Source: Tomocerus qinae
Taxonomy: Eukaryota; Arthropoda; Collembola; Entomobryomorpha; Tomoceridae
Direction of reading: 5' to 3'
NCBI GenBank assembly: GCA_020055645.1
Contig: CM034548.1
Span: 496,001-560,000, forward strand
Length of the DNA: 64,000 nt
Below are positions 11,040 to 24,300 of this stretch, one piece after another (position 1 is the stretch's first letter; each line of letters begins with the position of its first letter). The notes under the pieces were generated by a model. The model was not told the DNA's origin, did not search any database, and saw nothing but the letters and a program-made list of their open reading frames with translations. The position numbers and the translations under genes are program-made.

Positions 11040-11390
11040 CAAGGGGTAAGTAAATGGACGAGTTGGTTATTCTAGTTAAAACAAAATAATAGACTCAACA
11101 GAGTCGTCTATTATTTTAGTTTCGTAGTCCTACGTTAAGTCATATAAGTAGGTGGTAGGTGCTAGGAGAATAACCAACTTTTACGTTATTATTCTATTAT
11201 TACTATAGTATGATACTATGATAATCAAAACGTAAAAATCAACGAATCTGCCAGGTGTACACCTTTTTGACTTGAAAAGAAGTTTTCCAACTTATATAAA
11301 ATAATGATTGTAGACAGTGAGAAGCAAAATCTTATAATAATTTAATATAATAATAATAATAATAGAATAATAATGTAAAAGTTGGTGACT
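11040..11390. repeat. Imperfect inverted repeats and ATT/AAT microsatellite
   Basis: ACCAACTTTTACGTTATTAT at about 11173 is inverted at about 11350-11387 (ATAATAATGTAAAAGTTGGT). A further GAGTTGGTTATTCT / AGAATAACCAAC pair spans 11059-11180. (AAT)n runs lie at 11345-11360. No target duplication was identified, so the element type is unclear. Confidence 0.5.
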
Positions 11391-11928
11391 GTCTAAATGA
11401 ATGTCAATTTTTCAGTAACAGTATCAACCGACGCATTAACAGTATAGGTAGAGTAGAAACGGAAACCTAGCTAGAAATTTTATTACTTTGAAACATTACT
11501 GCCGACACCCTGCATCCCAAGCAAGTAAGTATATTGAAATTTGCAATGAAGCCTGCATAAATACGTATAAGATATTAAGTAGTATTTTAAATTTTAGAGA
11601 ATAACCAATTGGGAATTGGGAATATGAAATTTCTCTATCCGTGTGTTAAATGAAAACTATATAATTATAACATTTTTAAATCTGACCTTCTTGGTCGCAA
11701 TTAAAATTTTTTTGAATACCAGGCACGACACAGGTCTTTTTAGTAGTAATTTTGTTTCCCAGTACCTTAATGGATGTTTCAAAATTTTTTACATTTTTTC
11801 TAAAAGAGAAACGAACCAACTGTCATATCTGAAACAAGGAATACGAGAAGAAACTTGTGGGTTAAAGCTGGGGGTTAATTCCTCCGCCCACTGTAATCTA
11901 ATTGCTGTTTCAATCGGAGGAGTCACCA

Positions 11929-12253
11929 ATGCCGGTCAGCACGATGAATGAAATGTGCAAAGGTATTTGTTTTGAAAGTACAATGTCCGTGCACAACAAG
12001 CAAACTGACGATTATTAAGGCGTTAATAATGACTTTGTCATTTGCAGAGGAACAAATTGTGATGACTCCGAAGGCAAAAACGGAGAAATCGACAACTATT
12101 TGTGTTGAGAGGCGACGGGTGGAAATCGCAGATGCTGGAAACAATCGTCAAGTTCATGTGGCTGGCGGAAATCATACTGGCATTATCATCAACAAGCAAA
12201 TAGACAATGGCAAGTTTGGCAGAATTCTAAATTGCAGTGGAAATCAGTTCTAA
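11929..12253 (+). CDS. Tentative small two-exon gene, 79 residues, function unknown
   Basis: Proposed exons are 11929-11962 and 12048-12253. The ATG sits in CACCAATGCC, a fair eukaryotic start context. The donor is G/GTATTT and the acceptor TTTGCAG/AG, and the joined phase keeps one frame to a TAA at 12251. The product begins MPVSTMNEMCKEEQIVM and has a polar, Asn/Gly-rich C-terminal half (RRRVEIADAGNNRQVHVAGG, then NHTGIIINKQ). I recognise no family, signal peptide or membrane segment. It ends 83 bp before the ATG of the next gene on the same strand, so it could be an upstream cistron or 5'-UTR ORF of that gene, or a chance ORF. The clean splice phase is the only support. Confidence 0.35.
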
Positions 12254-12336
12254 AGTGAAATGTATTGTTTTACTAAATAGATATTGATCAGACTCCTCCC
12301 CAGCTGTCGTTACAATTTAAAGTGTTTCTGATCAAT

Positions 12337-15300
12337 ATGTCCACCCAAAAGCATACTTTGGAGAGTCGACAACTGCGTTTTTGGTTCAAAGAAGAATTTC
12401 CTCGTCTTGAGCGAGCTAAATCCTCTCAGGAGTTCTTTAAAGAGCTTGTTAGCCCTTCTGAGTTCCCTAGAGGTAATTTATTATTCACGACTTCAGAGGC
12501 GAAGATACACTACAAATATCCATTTAACTAGTGTTCATTCCTTTATTCAGATTACGTTGGATTTATCATGAAGATTATGAAGTTAATGCAGTACCGATAC
12601 AGTGGGATGAGAAAAATTGAGATTGAGTTACGGCAATTGGAGGAATCTGATATTCCACCCGAACGTCCAAGTAAGTTACCTGACTTTTTACAGCTTAATA
12701 GGTGCCCAACTACTAGTTAGTAGTATAGCCGACCCAAGCTTGAAAACCGATGGCCCACTCAGTGCCTCACTCAACACTTACCTCAGTAGCGAGGTTGTAA
12801 AAACCACGGTAAATCCTACTATCTAATGCCGTAGGCCGTAGACCTTTTACATTGGCCCATATTAATACGTGTTATTATAATATAAGGTTGTTTGGATTTT
12901 TTTTCTCGAGTTTTTCGTAGATGTTAAATAATGGGCTAATTTATTGTACCCTTATTTAAGGCGCAAATTGGTAAATTCGCCAACTTAGATACTAAGGTGT
13001 TCAAAACTTTTTACGTCCCCAATCAGTAGCTCTAGGTTAGGTTTAATGCATATTATATAGTCAAGTAAAGTCAAGTTGCATACTTGTTTTCATTTTAGCA
13101 GTTTCATCTGAAATCTTCGGAACCTGCAAACGATGGATTGATTGTAGCTTGATTCCAATGGGTTAAAATAATGATAAGCTTAGATACTCTTGACGAAATT
13201 GATTTAGTCAGGAATTACAGTATTACAGACGGAGATATTTTTTATATTGTATTACAATGTAATATACTATATAGCCGCGCACAGTCTGGGATAAAGCAAT
13301 AAATTTACAATAAAAATGTTTCGAAATTTAACCAAATAATGACGCACAAATCTTTCGAAATTTGATAGCAGTACTAAGGGTCTAGTATTTAATAACTGGA
13401 AATTACATTTTTGTTTTCAATTTTAACGGCTTTATTCAATCATACGTTGATTTTTTGGCAAACTGGACACAAAAGGCTTTGTGGAGTGTATGCTCGTAAA
13501 TTGGCAGACCAAGTGCTTATACTGTCTAGCCGAAGGATAGCTATTTTCTGCTTATAAAATGTTTCAAAAGCGAAAATACTATTAGTGAGGTAAATATGGC
13601 CTGTTTTCTTATTTTGGCTAGATAATGTAATCATCTGAACAATGCATTGAATCATCAAAGTCTAAACATTATCATGTGATGATAATATTTTGGCTGTAGT
13701 TATATACTTATATGTAGTAGTGACAATAATTAGTGGCTAGTAGAAACGTCAAAAATAATTTCAGTTAAATTCCTTTCTAAATAGATGTAATTTCCTACTA
13801 TAAAATTCAGGAAATACAAATAAACCCCTGATGTGAAATAAAAATATAATTCATTTTACCATTTCATTTTTGTCGAAATGAACCACAGCAAAGCGGGGAG
13901 CAGTTCTTATTACTTTAGACAACTATGTGGACAAAAAAGGTTGGCAAATTGACGTAAATTATGAAATAAATTGTTTTTGGTATTATCTAATGTGTTTCAA
14001 ACTAAAACTAATTATGACTAACGTTTCTTCTGATTAACTAATCACATTACTATGACCTCTGGACGTAGTATGATTTTCATTATGCCTTCTAAGTCAATAT
14101 AGTTCTGACGAAACCAAACTACTCTCATATTATGTTATTTGAAGTTTTAGTCGTCGTCCTTAAGTTTTGGTTTTTGAACGTGGCCTTGTCCTAAATTAGG
14201 TAGGATGTTTTATGGTTTTGACCTTGTCTACTCAATTACTGTAATAATCGATATAATTCCCCGTATCGAAATAATTCCCCGGAAGGGGAACTTAATCGAT
14301 TTCCCCCGGTAAAAAGCAGCCTTTAAAACTATAATTCCCCGTATCGAAATAATTCCCCGGTCAAAACTAACGGATAACGGCATTTGGTACGTGTGCACTG
14401 TGCACTTATAGTAAGTACATGTGCACTAAAAGAGAAAGAAAGCAAGAACATTGGCATTGAAAGGTAGAATAGTTGCAGAGTTACAGTCCACTGAGTCCAC
14501 AGTAACTCTGAAATGGCAGAAGGAGGAGAAGAACGATTATATTTGACTCCAAAAAGGCCCAGTGCATATGTATCTCAAAATTTATCTATTAAACTGAAAG
14601 CTATCAAACTAAGTAAAGAAACCTACATTACTAGCGCCAGTAAACAGTTGTAAGTTGATTGAAAAAGCATAAGGGAATGAAAACGGAAAAAATTGGATTA
14701 TGGAAGACCTTTTGATCGCTGTCTTTAAACCAGGCAAAGAGTGCAGTGAAGGATTGGAAGGGTTAAAGCAGTGCAATCAAAATTTAAAAATGGAACAGCC
14801 ATTGATTAACGAGGATGACATTGTGCGGCCCTCGGACGATGATGATATGGATGTACATATCACGGAACCTATGGAAGCATTACTTTCCTCTGACAAAGAA
14901 AATTAATTTAATTTTAATTAAACTTTAAATTTTTTAAAAAGAATGCATTAATAATCTAATAAGTATTAACTTTGAAACTATAATTCCCCGTATCGAAATA
15001 ATTCCCCATCCGGGGAAATATATCGATTTTTCTTGGCCAAAAAAGGCTATGAAACTAAAAATTCCCCCGAGGTATTAATTCGATTATTACGGTAATTACA
15101 AGCATGGGAGAATTTTAGTTACTTACCAATCATAAACATAGTATTGATTTTATTTTTGATGTAACCTCTGATTCTGTAACCACATTCAAATCCTTATGTT
15201 CAACGGTGTCACTTAAACTGGTTTTCGAGCAAATGCAACCTGGACATTCTCAAAACAAACTGGTCTTTTGACAAATGTAAACTGGTATTTCCGCAAATCT

Positions 15301-18300
15301 AAATTGGTCATCCTTAAAGCAAACTGGTCTTGTGGCACATGTAAACTGGTATTTTGACAAAAATAAACTGGCCTTTTGGCAAAAGTAAGCTGGTCTAACG
15401 GCAAACCAACTAAAACCGTTTGACAAAATAAAATTGATCTTATGACTGACGGTATGCAAAATAATTTGGATGTGATGTAAACGTTATATGTTTATTAAAG
15501 TCATTTTCTATTCATCAAAAATATCAAAAAGCTATTAACAGATAATTAAATCATTATCATAAACCTTATAAATAATGCAAAACCACCGATGTAAAACATT
15601 GGCCAATGGCCATCATTCAACGACTGGCGACAGTTTTTCTTCGAGTGTATTTTTCTTGTGCTGCTCGTATCAGGCTTTTGCAAATATTTGATGGTGATTT
15701 CTGCTCCAAATCCTTTACTTTTGCTGTACGTCAAATGACCATGACAATTATTTTCTATTTTCAAACCTCTATATACTCCTCCCGCCTTTTGTGTTAGATG
15801 TAAAGGTCAAATGTATAAAATCCAAGTATTCTTGCACTAACAACTTATCTTTACCTCCTTGTGATTTAACGAATGTTAGTTATTTTATAATATAATCGTA
15901 GACTTAGATAAAATTACCTAACTGTGTATCTATAAATATCTGGTAGGGTAAATTTGAATTTTAGCGCGTTGTCTGTTCGCTTGATCCAAGGAGGTATTAT
16001 TACTATAATTAATACCTTTTGAAATCGAGTCGAGCATGCTAGAGGCTACTATAGTAGTGTATATAATTGAAACCAAGTTCTGCAGAAGATTGAAGTTATG
16101 CCAAACTTCGAAACTTGTATTCCATACGAACGATTAGGATGACATATCAATCCAAGTACATGTCCAGAAATGGGATAAGGGGAGCGCATCAAATAAAATT
16201 GACACTGACATGATGACGTTTACATTATATTATCTCGACATCACGGTTTACACGTTAAAGTAATACCAATTTACTTTTATTGTAGGACCAATTTACCTTT
16301 GCGGCAGAAACAATTGGTTTTGCGGGAGGACCAGTTTACTGTTTACAGAGGACCATTTGGTTTTGACAAATACCAGTTTACTTATGACCAAATGACCAAT
16401 CAGTTTAATAAGACTAATTTATATAATGGGTGGCAATTAATGAGCCTTTAAAATAAATAAAAATCTTGCCTTTAACTTTATTAATTATGGTAAATTTAAT
16501 AACTCATTTTTACGAAAAAATGATAGTTCCTTAAACAATAAAGTAACGAGCCGAGACAGTACTGAGGAATGATATCGCCCATTAGAGGAACGTGTAAATA
16601 GACCAATCATTGAGATCTAGCAGAGTCTGGTACATCCTGGTCAGTTCTACTTTCCGTGTTGCAGTAACAAATCCTACTTCCAATCACAGAACAATGGCCA
16701 CTTTGGCCACTAAACAAATCAGTTCGGATTGGGAATACAATAGACATTTTAGAGAAAGAACCGAAGTCGAAAATTTTGTCAAAGAAATGTGGATACTTAA
16801 TAATCTTAACTGTAACAAGTCGGACACAGTTTTGTTCTATTGTTGTAGAAGTGGTGGTGAAAAGTGCACTGCAAGCCAAATAACACTTTGTTTAAGCTAT
16901 CTATTTGTGGGTGAAAGATTAAAATAATCATACAGATGTCATACATGGTTTAGATCCGAAAAAACTCGAAAATGTTCTTGTGACAAGGGTTTAATTTAAC
17001 TATATATTATTACTCTACCAATACAATTCAGTCATACTATTACTTATTTCAACTACATCTACATTGAAATATTCTTATTGCAACGGGTTTTGTCTAACGG
17101 CAGTATATTACCTATATACAGGGTAGGCCTGAATGAACCGGAATTTTAACTTTCTTTCTTAATAATTCTGTAGGAGGTAATTTTATTGCGACTAAAAAGG
17201 TAGCATCTGAAAGAGCATGCGTTTCATAGTCAGAAGTAAAATTATGAACACAGCTGAAACACAAAAACAGACTAAAGAAGGGCACGAAAAAAATTAAAAA
17301 CACCAAAATCTTGTAAAAGTAAATTTTCAGATTTCATGTTAGAAATAAAAATGTCGAGATTGACGAGAGGCAGAAAGTGTAAGGAATGAAGAGGCAAAAA
17401 AAGTTCAAATTGAGTGTCAGCAAAAGTTTAAATTTGTTCCCAATTTGACACGTTCCAAAGTCGTTCCCTTTCTGGGTGGGCTGGCATTTGGTCAGGAAGC
17501 ATCTTAGGTCCGTTTTTCTTTACAGGAACATGCAAAGGCAATAAAACATGTTGTATACAACGAAATCTGGCCAGCAATTCAAACGTTACAAAACCATGAA
17601 AACTTTATGCTAATGCAAGACCTTCCTACTTCAGACTGGATGTCCGGCCGGGCATGGATGGATAATTTTAATTTTTTTCGTGCCCTTCTTTAGTCTGTTT
17701 TTGTGTTTCAGCTGTGTTCATAATTTTAATTCTGACTAAGAAACGCATGTATGCTCTTTCAGATGCTACCGTTTTAGTCTCAACGAGTAAGGTTACCCGT
17801 CCTACGGACGGGGTTAATAACAGGGCGCTTGAATATTCAGAAAAGGAAATTCAAAAAATTTAAATATTTAGTTTTAAATTTAAAAACTAAATTTATATTT
17901 TAACCTGAAGGTTACAATTTTATGCTAAGTCTTTGACAAAACTTATACCACAACTTTCATTGTGGAAATGTACCCACCCAGTCTAGATGTAATAGACCAC
18001 ACTCAAAGTACCCAAAGAGAATCTTTTAAGCAAAATACCACAACTTTTGTTGTGGAAAAGTACCCACCACTGACCCAGTCTAGATGTGGGAAAAAAATGA
18101 ATCTAGAGCTATTGTCCCCCCAAACTAACATCGTTTGTACAGGAAAGATAGGTACAACAACGGAATCATATTCATTCTACTTTTAATAATTTTTAATCGA
18201 TTCAAACATTCACAAATGACTCCGTTGTTGTACCTTGCAAAGTTATAATCTTTGTGAGCATCCTGTGTACAATATTCATATAGTGTATTGTATTTTGTAG

Positions 18301-21300
18301 TAAATTGTAAAGTGTTGCTAAAATTCCCCCATCTGGGGAATCTATAAAATATTCGAAGTACTACAAAATACAATACATGAATATAATACACGGAATGCAC
18401 ACAAAAAATTAATGTTGCAAGGTACAACAACGGAATCATATTCATTCTACTTTTAATAATTTTAAACCGATTCAAACATTCACAAATGACTCCGTTGTTG
18501 TACCTTGCAAAGTTATAATCTTTGTGAGCATCCTGTGTACTATATTCATATAGTGTATTGTATTTTGTAGTAAATTGTAAAGTGTTGCTAAAATTCCCCC
18601 ATCTGGGGAATCTATAAAATATTCGAAGTACTACAAAATACAATACATGAATATAATACACGGAATGCACACAAAAAATTAATGTTGCAAGGTACAACAA
18701 CGAAATCATATTCATTCTACTTTTAATAATTTTAAACCGATTCAAACATTCACAAATGACTCCGTTGTTGTACCTTGCAAAGTTATAATCTTTGTGTGCA
18801 TCCTGTGTATAATATTCATATAGTGTATTGTATTTTGTAGTAAATTGCAAAGTGTTGCTAAAATTCCCCAATCTTGGGAATCTATAAAATATCAGATGTA
18901 GCAATAGTCAATAAGCCGGCTGGATTTCAAAAAATTACGCCCAATCAAAATGCATATCCAAGTGCAAATCCGCAATGGGCATTACCATTCCTAGCTGGGA
19001 CTAACAGTACTACAAAATACAATACATGAATATAATACACAGAATGCACACAAAAAATTAATGTTGTAAGGTACAACAACGAAATCATATTCATTCTACT
19101 TTTAATAATTTTAAACCGATTCAAACATTCACAAATGACTCCGTTGTTGTACCTTGCAAAGTTATAATCTTTGTGTGCATCCTGTGTATAATATTCATAT
19201 AGTGTATTGTATTTTGTAGTAAATTGCAAAGTGTTATTAAAATTCCCCCATCTGGGGAATCTATAAAATATCAGATGTAGCAATAGTCAATAAGCCGGCT
19301 GGATTTCAAAAAATTACGCCCAATCAGAATGCATATCCAAGTGCAAATCCGCAATGGGCAATACCATTCCTAGCTGGGACTAACAGTACTACAAAATACA
19401 ATACATGAATATAATACACAGAATGCACACAAAAAATTAATGTTGCAAGGTACAACAACGGAATCATATTCATTCTACTTTTAATAATTTTAAACCGATT
19501 CAAACATTCACAAATGACTCCGTGTTGTACCTTGCAAAGTTATAATCTTTGTGTGCATCCTGTGTAGAATATTCATATAGTGTATTGTATTTTGTAGTAA
19601 ATTGCAAAGTGTTGCTAAAATTCCCCCATCTGGGGAATCTATAAAATATGCGAAGTACTGCAAAATACAATACATGAATATAATACACAGAATGCACAAA
19701 ATCCAAATGACACATTCGGTTTATTGTACTCGGTTTTCTGCCCAAGTACAATCAACCGAATGTGTCATTTGTGATTGTTTAAATCGGAATTACCAATGCC
19801 AGCTGTGATGAAGAAGACAGCAGTTGGACAACAGACAGCACTGGACAACTGACAGCAGTTGGACAACAGACAGCAGGTGGTCAACAGACACCAGTTGGAG
19901 AGCAGATGGTCAACCGACAGCAGATAGTCAACATACAGCAGTTGGACAACAGACAGCAGATGGTCAACAGACAACAGATGGACAATAGACGGTCAACAGA
20001 CAACAGATGGACAATAGACGGTCAACAGACAACAGATGGACAATAGACGGTCAACAGACAACAGATGGACAATAGACGGTCAACAGATGGACAACAGACG
20101 GTCAACAGACAACAGATGGACAACAGACGGCAGATGGACAACAGACGGCAGATGGACAACAGACGGCAGATGGACAACAGATAGGAGCAGAGACGGAGAT
20201 CGAATACGATCTCGCTTCATTTCAAAACTTGGCTCGGCCAGCTGAAATTGTTCGCTCAAAATCCCGTTTGATGCCACTCCTTTGCTACTTCTTGAGCAAA
20301 GAAGTGGAATTGGAATGAGCTGTGTGCAGAGAACTGTGTGACTTGTGTGTGTTGGGAGCCTGGAATTATTTGTAACGTTCCAACGCCACTGAGCCAAATT
20401 CAGGCTCTGAAATGTTAACGGACACACTTTACAAAGATCTTATTCATACTGATAAAGTTACCTATACTACAGAATTATTAAGAAAGTAAGTTAAAATTCC
20501 GGTTCATTCAGGCCCCTGTAGGTACATATTTTTTCATTTACTGTGTCAAATCGAGTATGCCTTTGGACACAAGAAAATAATTCAATGTATAATGACAACA
20601 AAAAAAGAAATACAAAAACTCGTCTGTTTGAACCATCGAGAGCTATTGTATCAACTTCGTCATAAACTTCTAAGCCTTATTCTTTAAATGATTCGACAAT
20701 GATAGTTCTAATTTGGGGATATCTTGCATTACGATGTAACAATCCATAAGGACAATATCCAAGAATATGGGAAAGATTTTCATTATTCTCATTCCATCTT
20801 CTACAATGGGTCACATCTTGAAAACGTCCATGAATAGATCTTCTGGCTGTTGTAACATTTGGAATCATTGATACTTAATAAAACCATACATTTTAAGTAA
20901 TATCATTTCACATTTCAGCCATACTACTACATTCAATAAAATTGACTAAGGGATAATTGTTTGATGTGTAAAGGCTGATTCATTTATGCGTAAAGACAAT
21001 TCATTTGTTTAAAGAAATGGTTTGCGTAAAGTATCATATATACCACATTTTAGTTTAAAGGCTCATTCTTTAAATCATCGGTTAATTAAAAATAAGCCTT
21101 ACATAATATCGTAAGACGCTTCTCAGAGTGTACGCCTTTTCCCACCTTTTACGCTTTTTCTCTATTAAAATTAGCAATTTCATAGATATTAAGTAGGTAT
21201 TGGCTTTTTGACGAATATAGATGGAATGTTTGAAGTGGTTTGCCTGTTTATGGTCTGATTCTGATTAACTAATTATTTGATCTTTGGCATTTTGGGACGT

Positions 21301-24300
21301 TGTAATGTGAATTTGAATGACTGATTGCACCAGTGTCAGCGGATGAAGGAGTTCACACTGGAGGGAGAATAGAAGTCACAGAAACAAAAGTTCTGGAAAT
21401 GATCGAATCAGCCTACCCAAATCCTCTCAGTTTGCAAGATATTTCAAAGTATAAATTATTCAATCAACACAATCTGATACAATTTAGTCTGTGCCTATTT
21501 TAAATGTTTTTAAATTCAAGGCAAACGATAACATGCGAAGAGGAAATAAAATCCCATTTGTTCGTTCTCCAGTCAAAAGGCCTAATCAAGTCAATGGCCA
21601 ATAATGCTTTCACGCGAGTGGTCCAAAATGAGACGCAAGTCAAGGTATTTTTTGTCACATCCTCTCTAAATGACAGTTCAGATATTGGGAATAAAAATAT
21701 TTCTCTAGATTGTGAAACAAATGCCGAAAATGATTAAAGCGAAGCAGCCCAGCATTGCTATCATTACTGCTCAATACTGTGAGAAGTTGGCAGTTGACGC
21801 TATGATTGAAAACCAAGAGACCTTTGTTCGCTACACCACAGTCGGTAAGCACATGTTTATTTATTATTTGTGTCGTTTATTGTCTCTCTCATCCAGTTGT
21901 GTTTTATAGGTGAGTCGAATGTGTACACTTTGGGGAACATGGGTTACCACCGAGTCGTGTCAACGAAACTCCCCAGCGTGGGCCACACGCGAGAAGCCAT
22001 GATTGCTGCTGGGAACACCACAACGAGACTTTTAGGTTTACACAAAAATATTATTTAAACGTCGCCGGCCGCTTAGCTACTACTAAGCAACTACTGTCTA
22101 GCTTTATAAAAATCCGAATGATGACCTCTAGTAACCCTATTGTTGACAAATATTTTTTGAGTACTATACTTCACACCAAATTACAGGAACCATACAGTCT
22201 TTAGCGTGACATTTGACTGTAACCATATCAACATTATTTATTAAACCGAATTAAAATAAATATTAATGAAAAAATATTTGTTATAGGCGGGGCTAAATTG
22301 GGTTACTAGAGGTCACCATTCGGATTTTTATAAAGCTAGACAGTAGCGTAATCAGCTATAAATTTGCTTCAATTTACATCGAGAATCACGAAATTCAAAG
22401 TTCTTTTTGCAATGTTTTGCATCAACACTATAACTTAAGAAATAGTAAAAATTGAAAAGTATGGATTTTTCCCACACATTTGGTTCGACCATATCCAAGA
22501 ATGTCACAAGTTTTTCCAAAATTATATTTTTGCCCTGCCATCCATTTGTAATATATCCTACCAAGAAATATATTTTAAAATGGAAAAAGAATTCTTATGG
22601 TACACACAGTAATTTTGTATGGCAAGAAATTTTAGTAAACAACCGTAATTTGTATGGTGTGTTATAAAAAAACGTGGATTTATCTTGTAGTTAAGGGAAC
22701 AATGTATAGTACTAATAAGAGTACCAAGAGTATGTAAAGAAGGTTAGTAAAGGGTTAAACAATGTATTGAGGTATTCGGAAGGTAAGGTACTATTTCAAC
22801 TATTACAACAACTACCTATATAGAGTCTGTCTAAAAAACGCAAATGAGGATGTAGATAAGAGGAAACAGAGTCAACGTTCTGTAAGGTAATGTATGTATA
22901 ATATTAGCTGCATATTCATTTGTTTGCCCCAAAAATTTCATTATAAAACATGTACCAACCACGAACTATTTTGACTGCTGAAGGTGTAAGAAAATGTCCT
23001 GCTAAATTGAAATGTGTTAGTATTGTGGGTGATTGTGACAAAATATTTATATTTCTTAAATGTACTGGATGACGATCATAAACATACGTATGCATGTTTG
23101 AATTCTAAGCAAAAGACAGTAATTTGTGACCTATTAACTGCAAATAATAACATCATTCCGCGAGCTGGGCTAATTTACTTTAAGAGTAAAAATAACCTTA
23201 ACTTCAATTTATCATTATCAACTGCTTCATTTACTTGATTATTGAATTGACATTGCTTAATTTTACTTGTTTACCTAATTTGCTTTCCTTAATTTTCTAA
23301 TGCATACAGATAAAAATTATGTACTTGCAATGACGAAATATTTACATTTTCAATGTCAACTCCACCATTCTTCGTCTCATAATACTTTTAGTACCATACC
23401 ATACAATAATTCCCTTAAGGAGGCGCCGTAGTAGTTGGCTTTCCATGTGTTTTCCTACTCAAGGAAATCATGGATAAGTCATCTAATTTTCAATCAATCT
23501 GGGGATAGTTAGTCTCAAAATTTAGACTGAAGACCCTGGAGGGTCACAAGTTTCAGACATGTTATGATTTTGACCAACAAAAGTCACAATGGCCATTCTA
23601 CCAAAAAGTTATTTATTTTTTTGGCGGGATAGGTTTATAATTTTGTTTTAAAATATCTAAAAGACAATTTGAACAAAAGGGAAACTTGTGACCCTCCATG
23701 ACCCTGTGGGTACGAATATTTGGTAACAAAAATCAAGATTGAAAACCGAAGGGCTTTTGAGTTTTCTTTGATTTCCTAAAAAAGTAAAAATTAAATGTTT
23801 TTGTACTCCACTCATTGTAAATAAATCGAGTTCATGCCAAATTCCGCTAGATATCTCGACGGAGGGGTGCGCCCTGGTTGTAAAAAAGAGTGGAGGGAAC
23901 GAATGAATAATGCATTGTTACAGCCTGCGGCAATGACAACAAACCTGCTGGGAGTGAATTGCATTCCATATACAAACCAATGCATCGTTCATCCTTCCCT
24001 TCCCTCTCCGCGATTTCCGAAGTCAGCTCTTAACTAGTCTAGGGATCCACGCTGACGCTGACTGAAATTTAAACTAACCGCAAAGCAAAGTGCATTATTC
24101 TTGGGAGAAACAATAAAACACTTAGCCGAATGTTTGTATTAAGCTTCCCCGCGTGTCTAAGCATCCGTCTCTTTGACGGGGCAGCTTCCCTTACTCGTTT
24201 GTAATGCTGTGGCGCTGCTAATGAAGTGGGAAAATTTCTAAGTCCCGCAGCACCACTATATCTCGGAATATTTAGACGTGACCCCCCAATGTTTCATCGG

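Larger units (their letters stand above)
17119..20518. mobile_element. TA-flanked TIR element (3.4 kb) carrying a mariner-like relic and satellites
   Basis: ACAGGGTAGGCCTGAATGAA at the left is inverted at the right (TTCATTCAGGCCCCTGT). Homology continues for about 60 bp through AACCGGAATTTTAACTT and TTCTTAATAATTCTGTAG. TA lies outside both ends, as for Tc1/mariner-type insertion. Inside are an inner inverted pair (17189-17297 / 17680-17787), a mariner-like transposase relic (17450-17680), a 270/379-bp satellite and a minisatellite. It could instead be two copies of one short element in opposite orientation flanking unrelated DNA. Confidence 0.5.

Noticed and set aside
18125-18904. Long minus-strand ORF (259 codons) with a 90-residue repeat
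   Set aside because: It tracks a 270-bp palindromic satellite whose period happens to be a multiple of three. No known domain, and the other units with 379-bp period break it.
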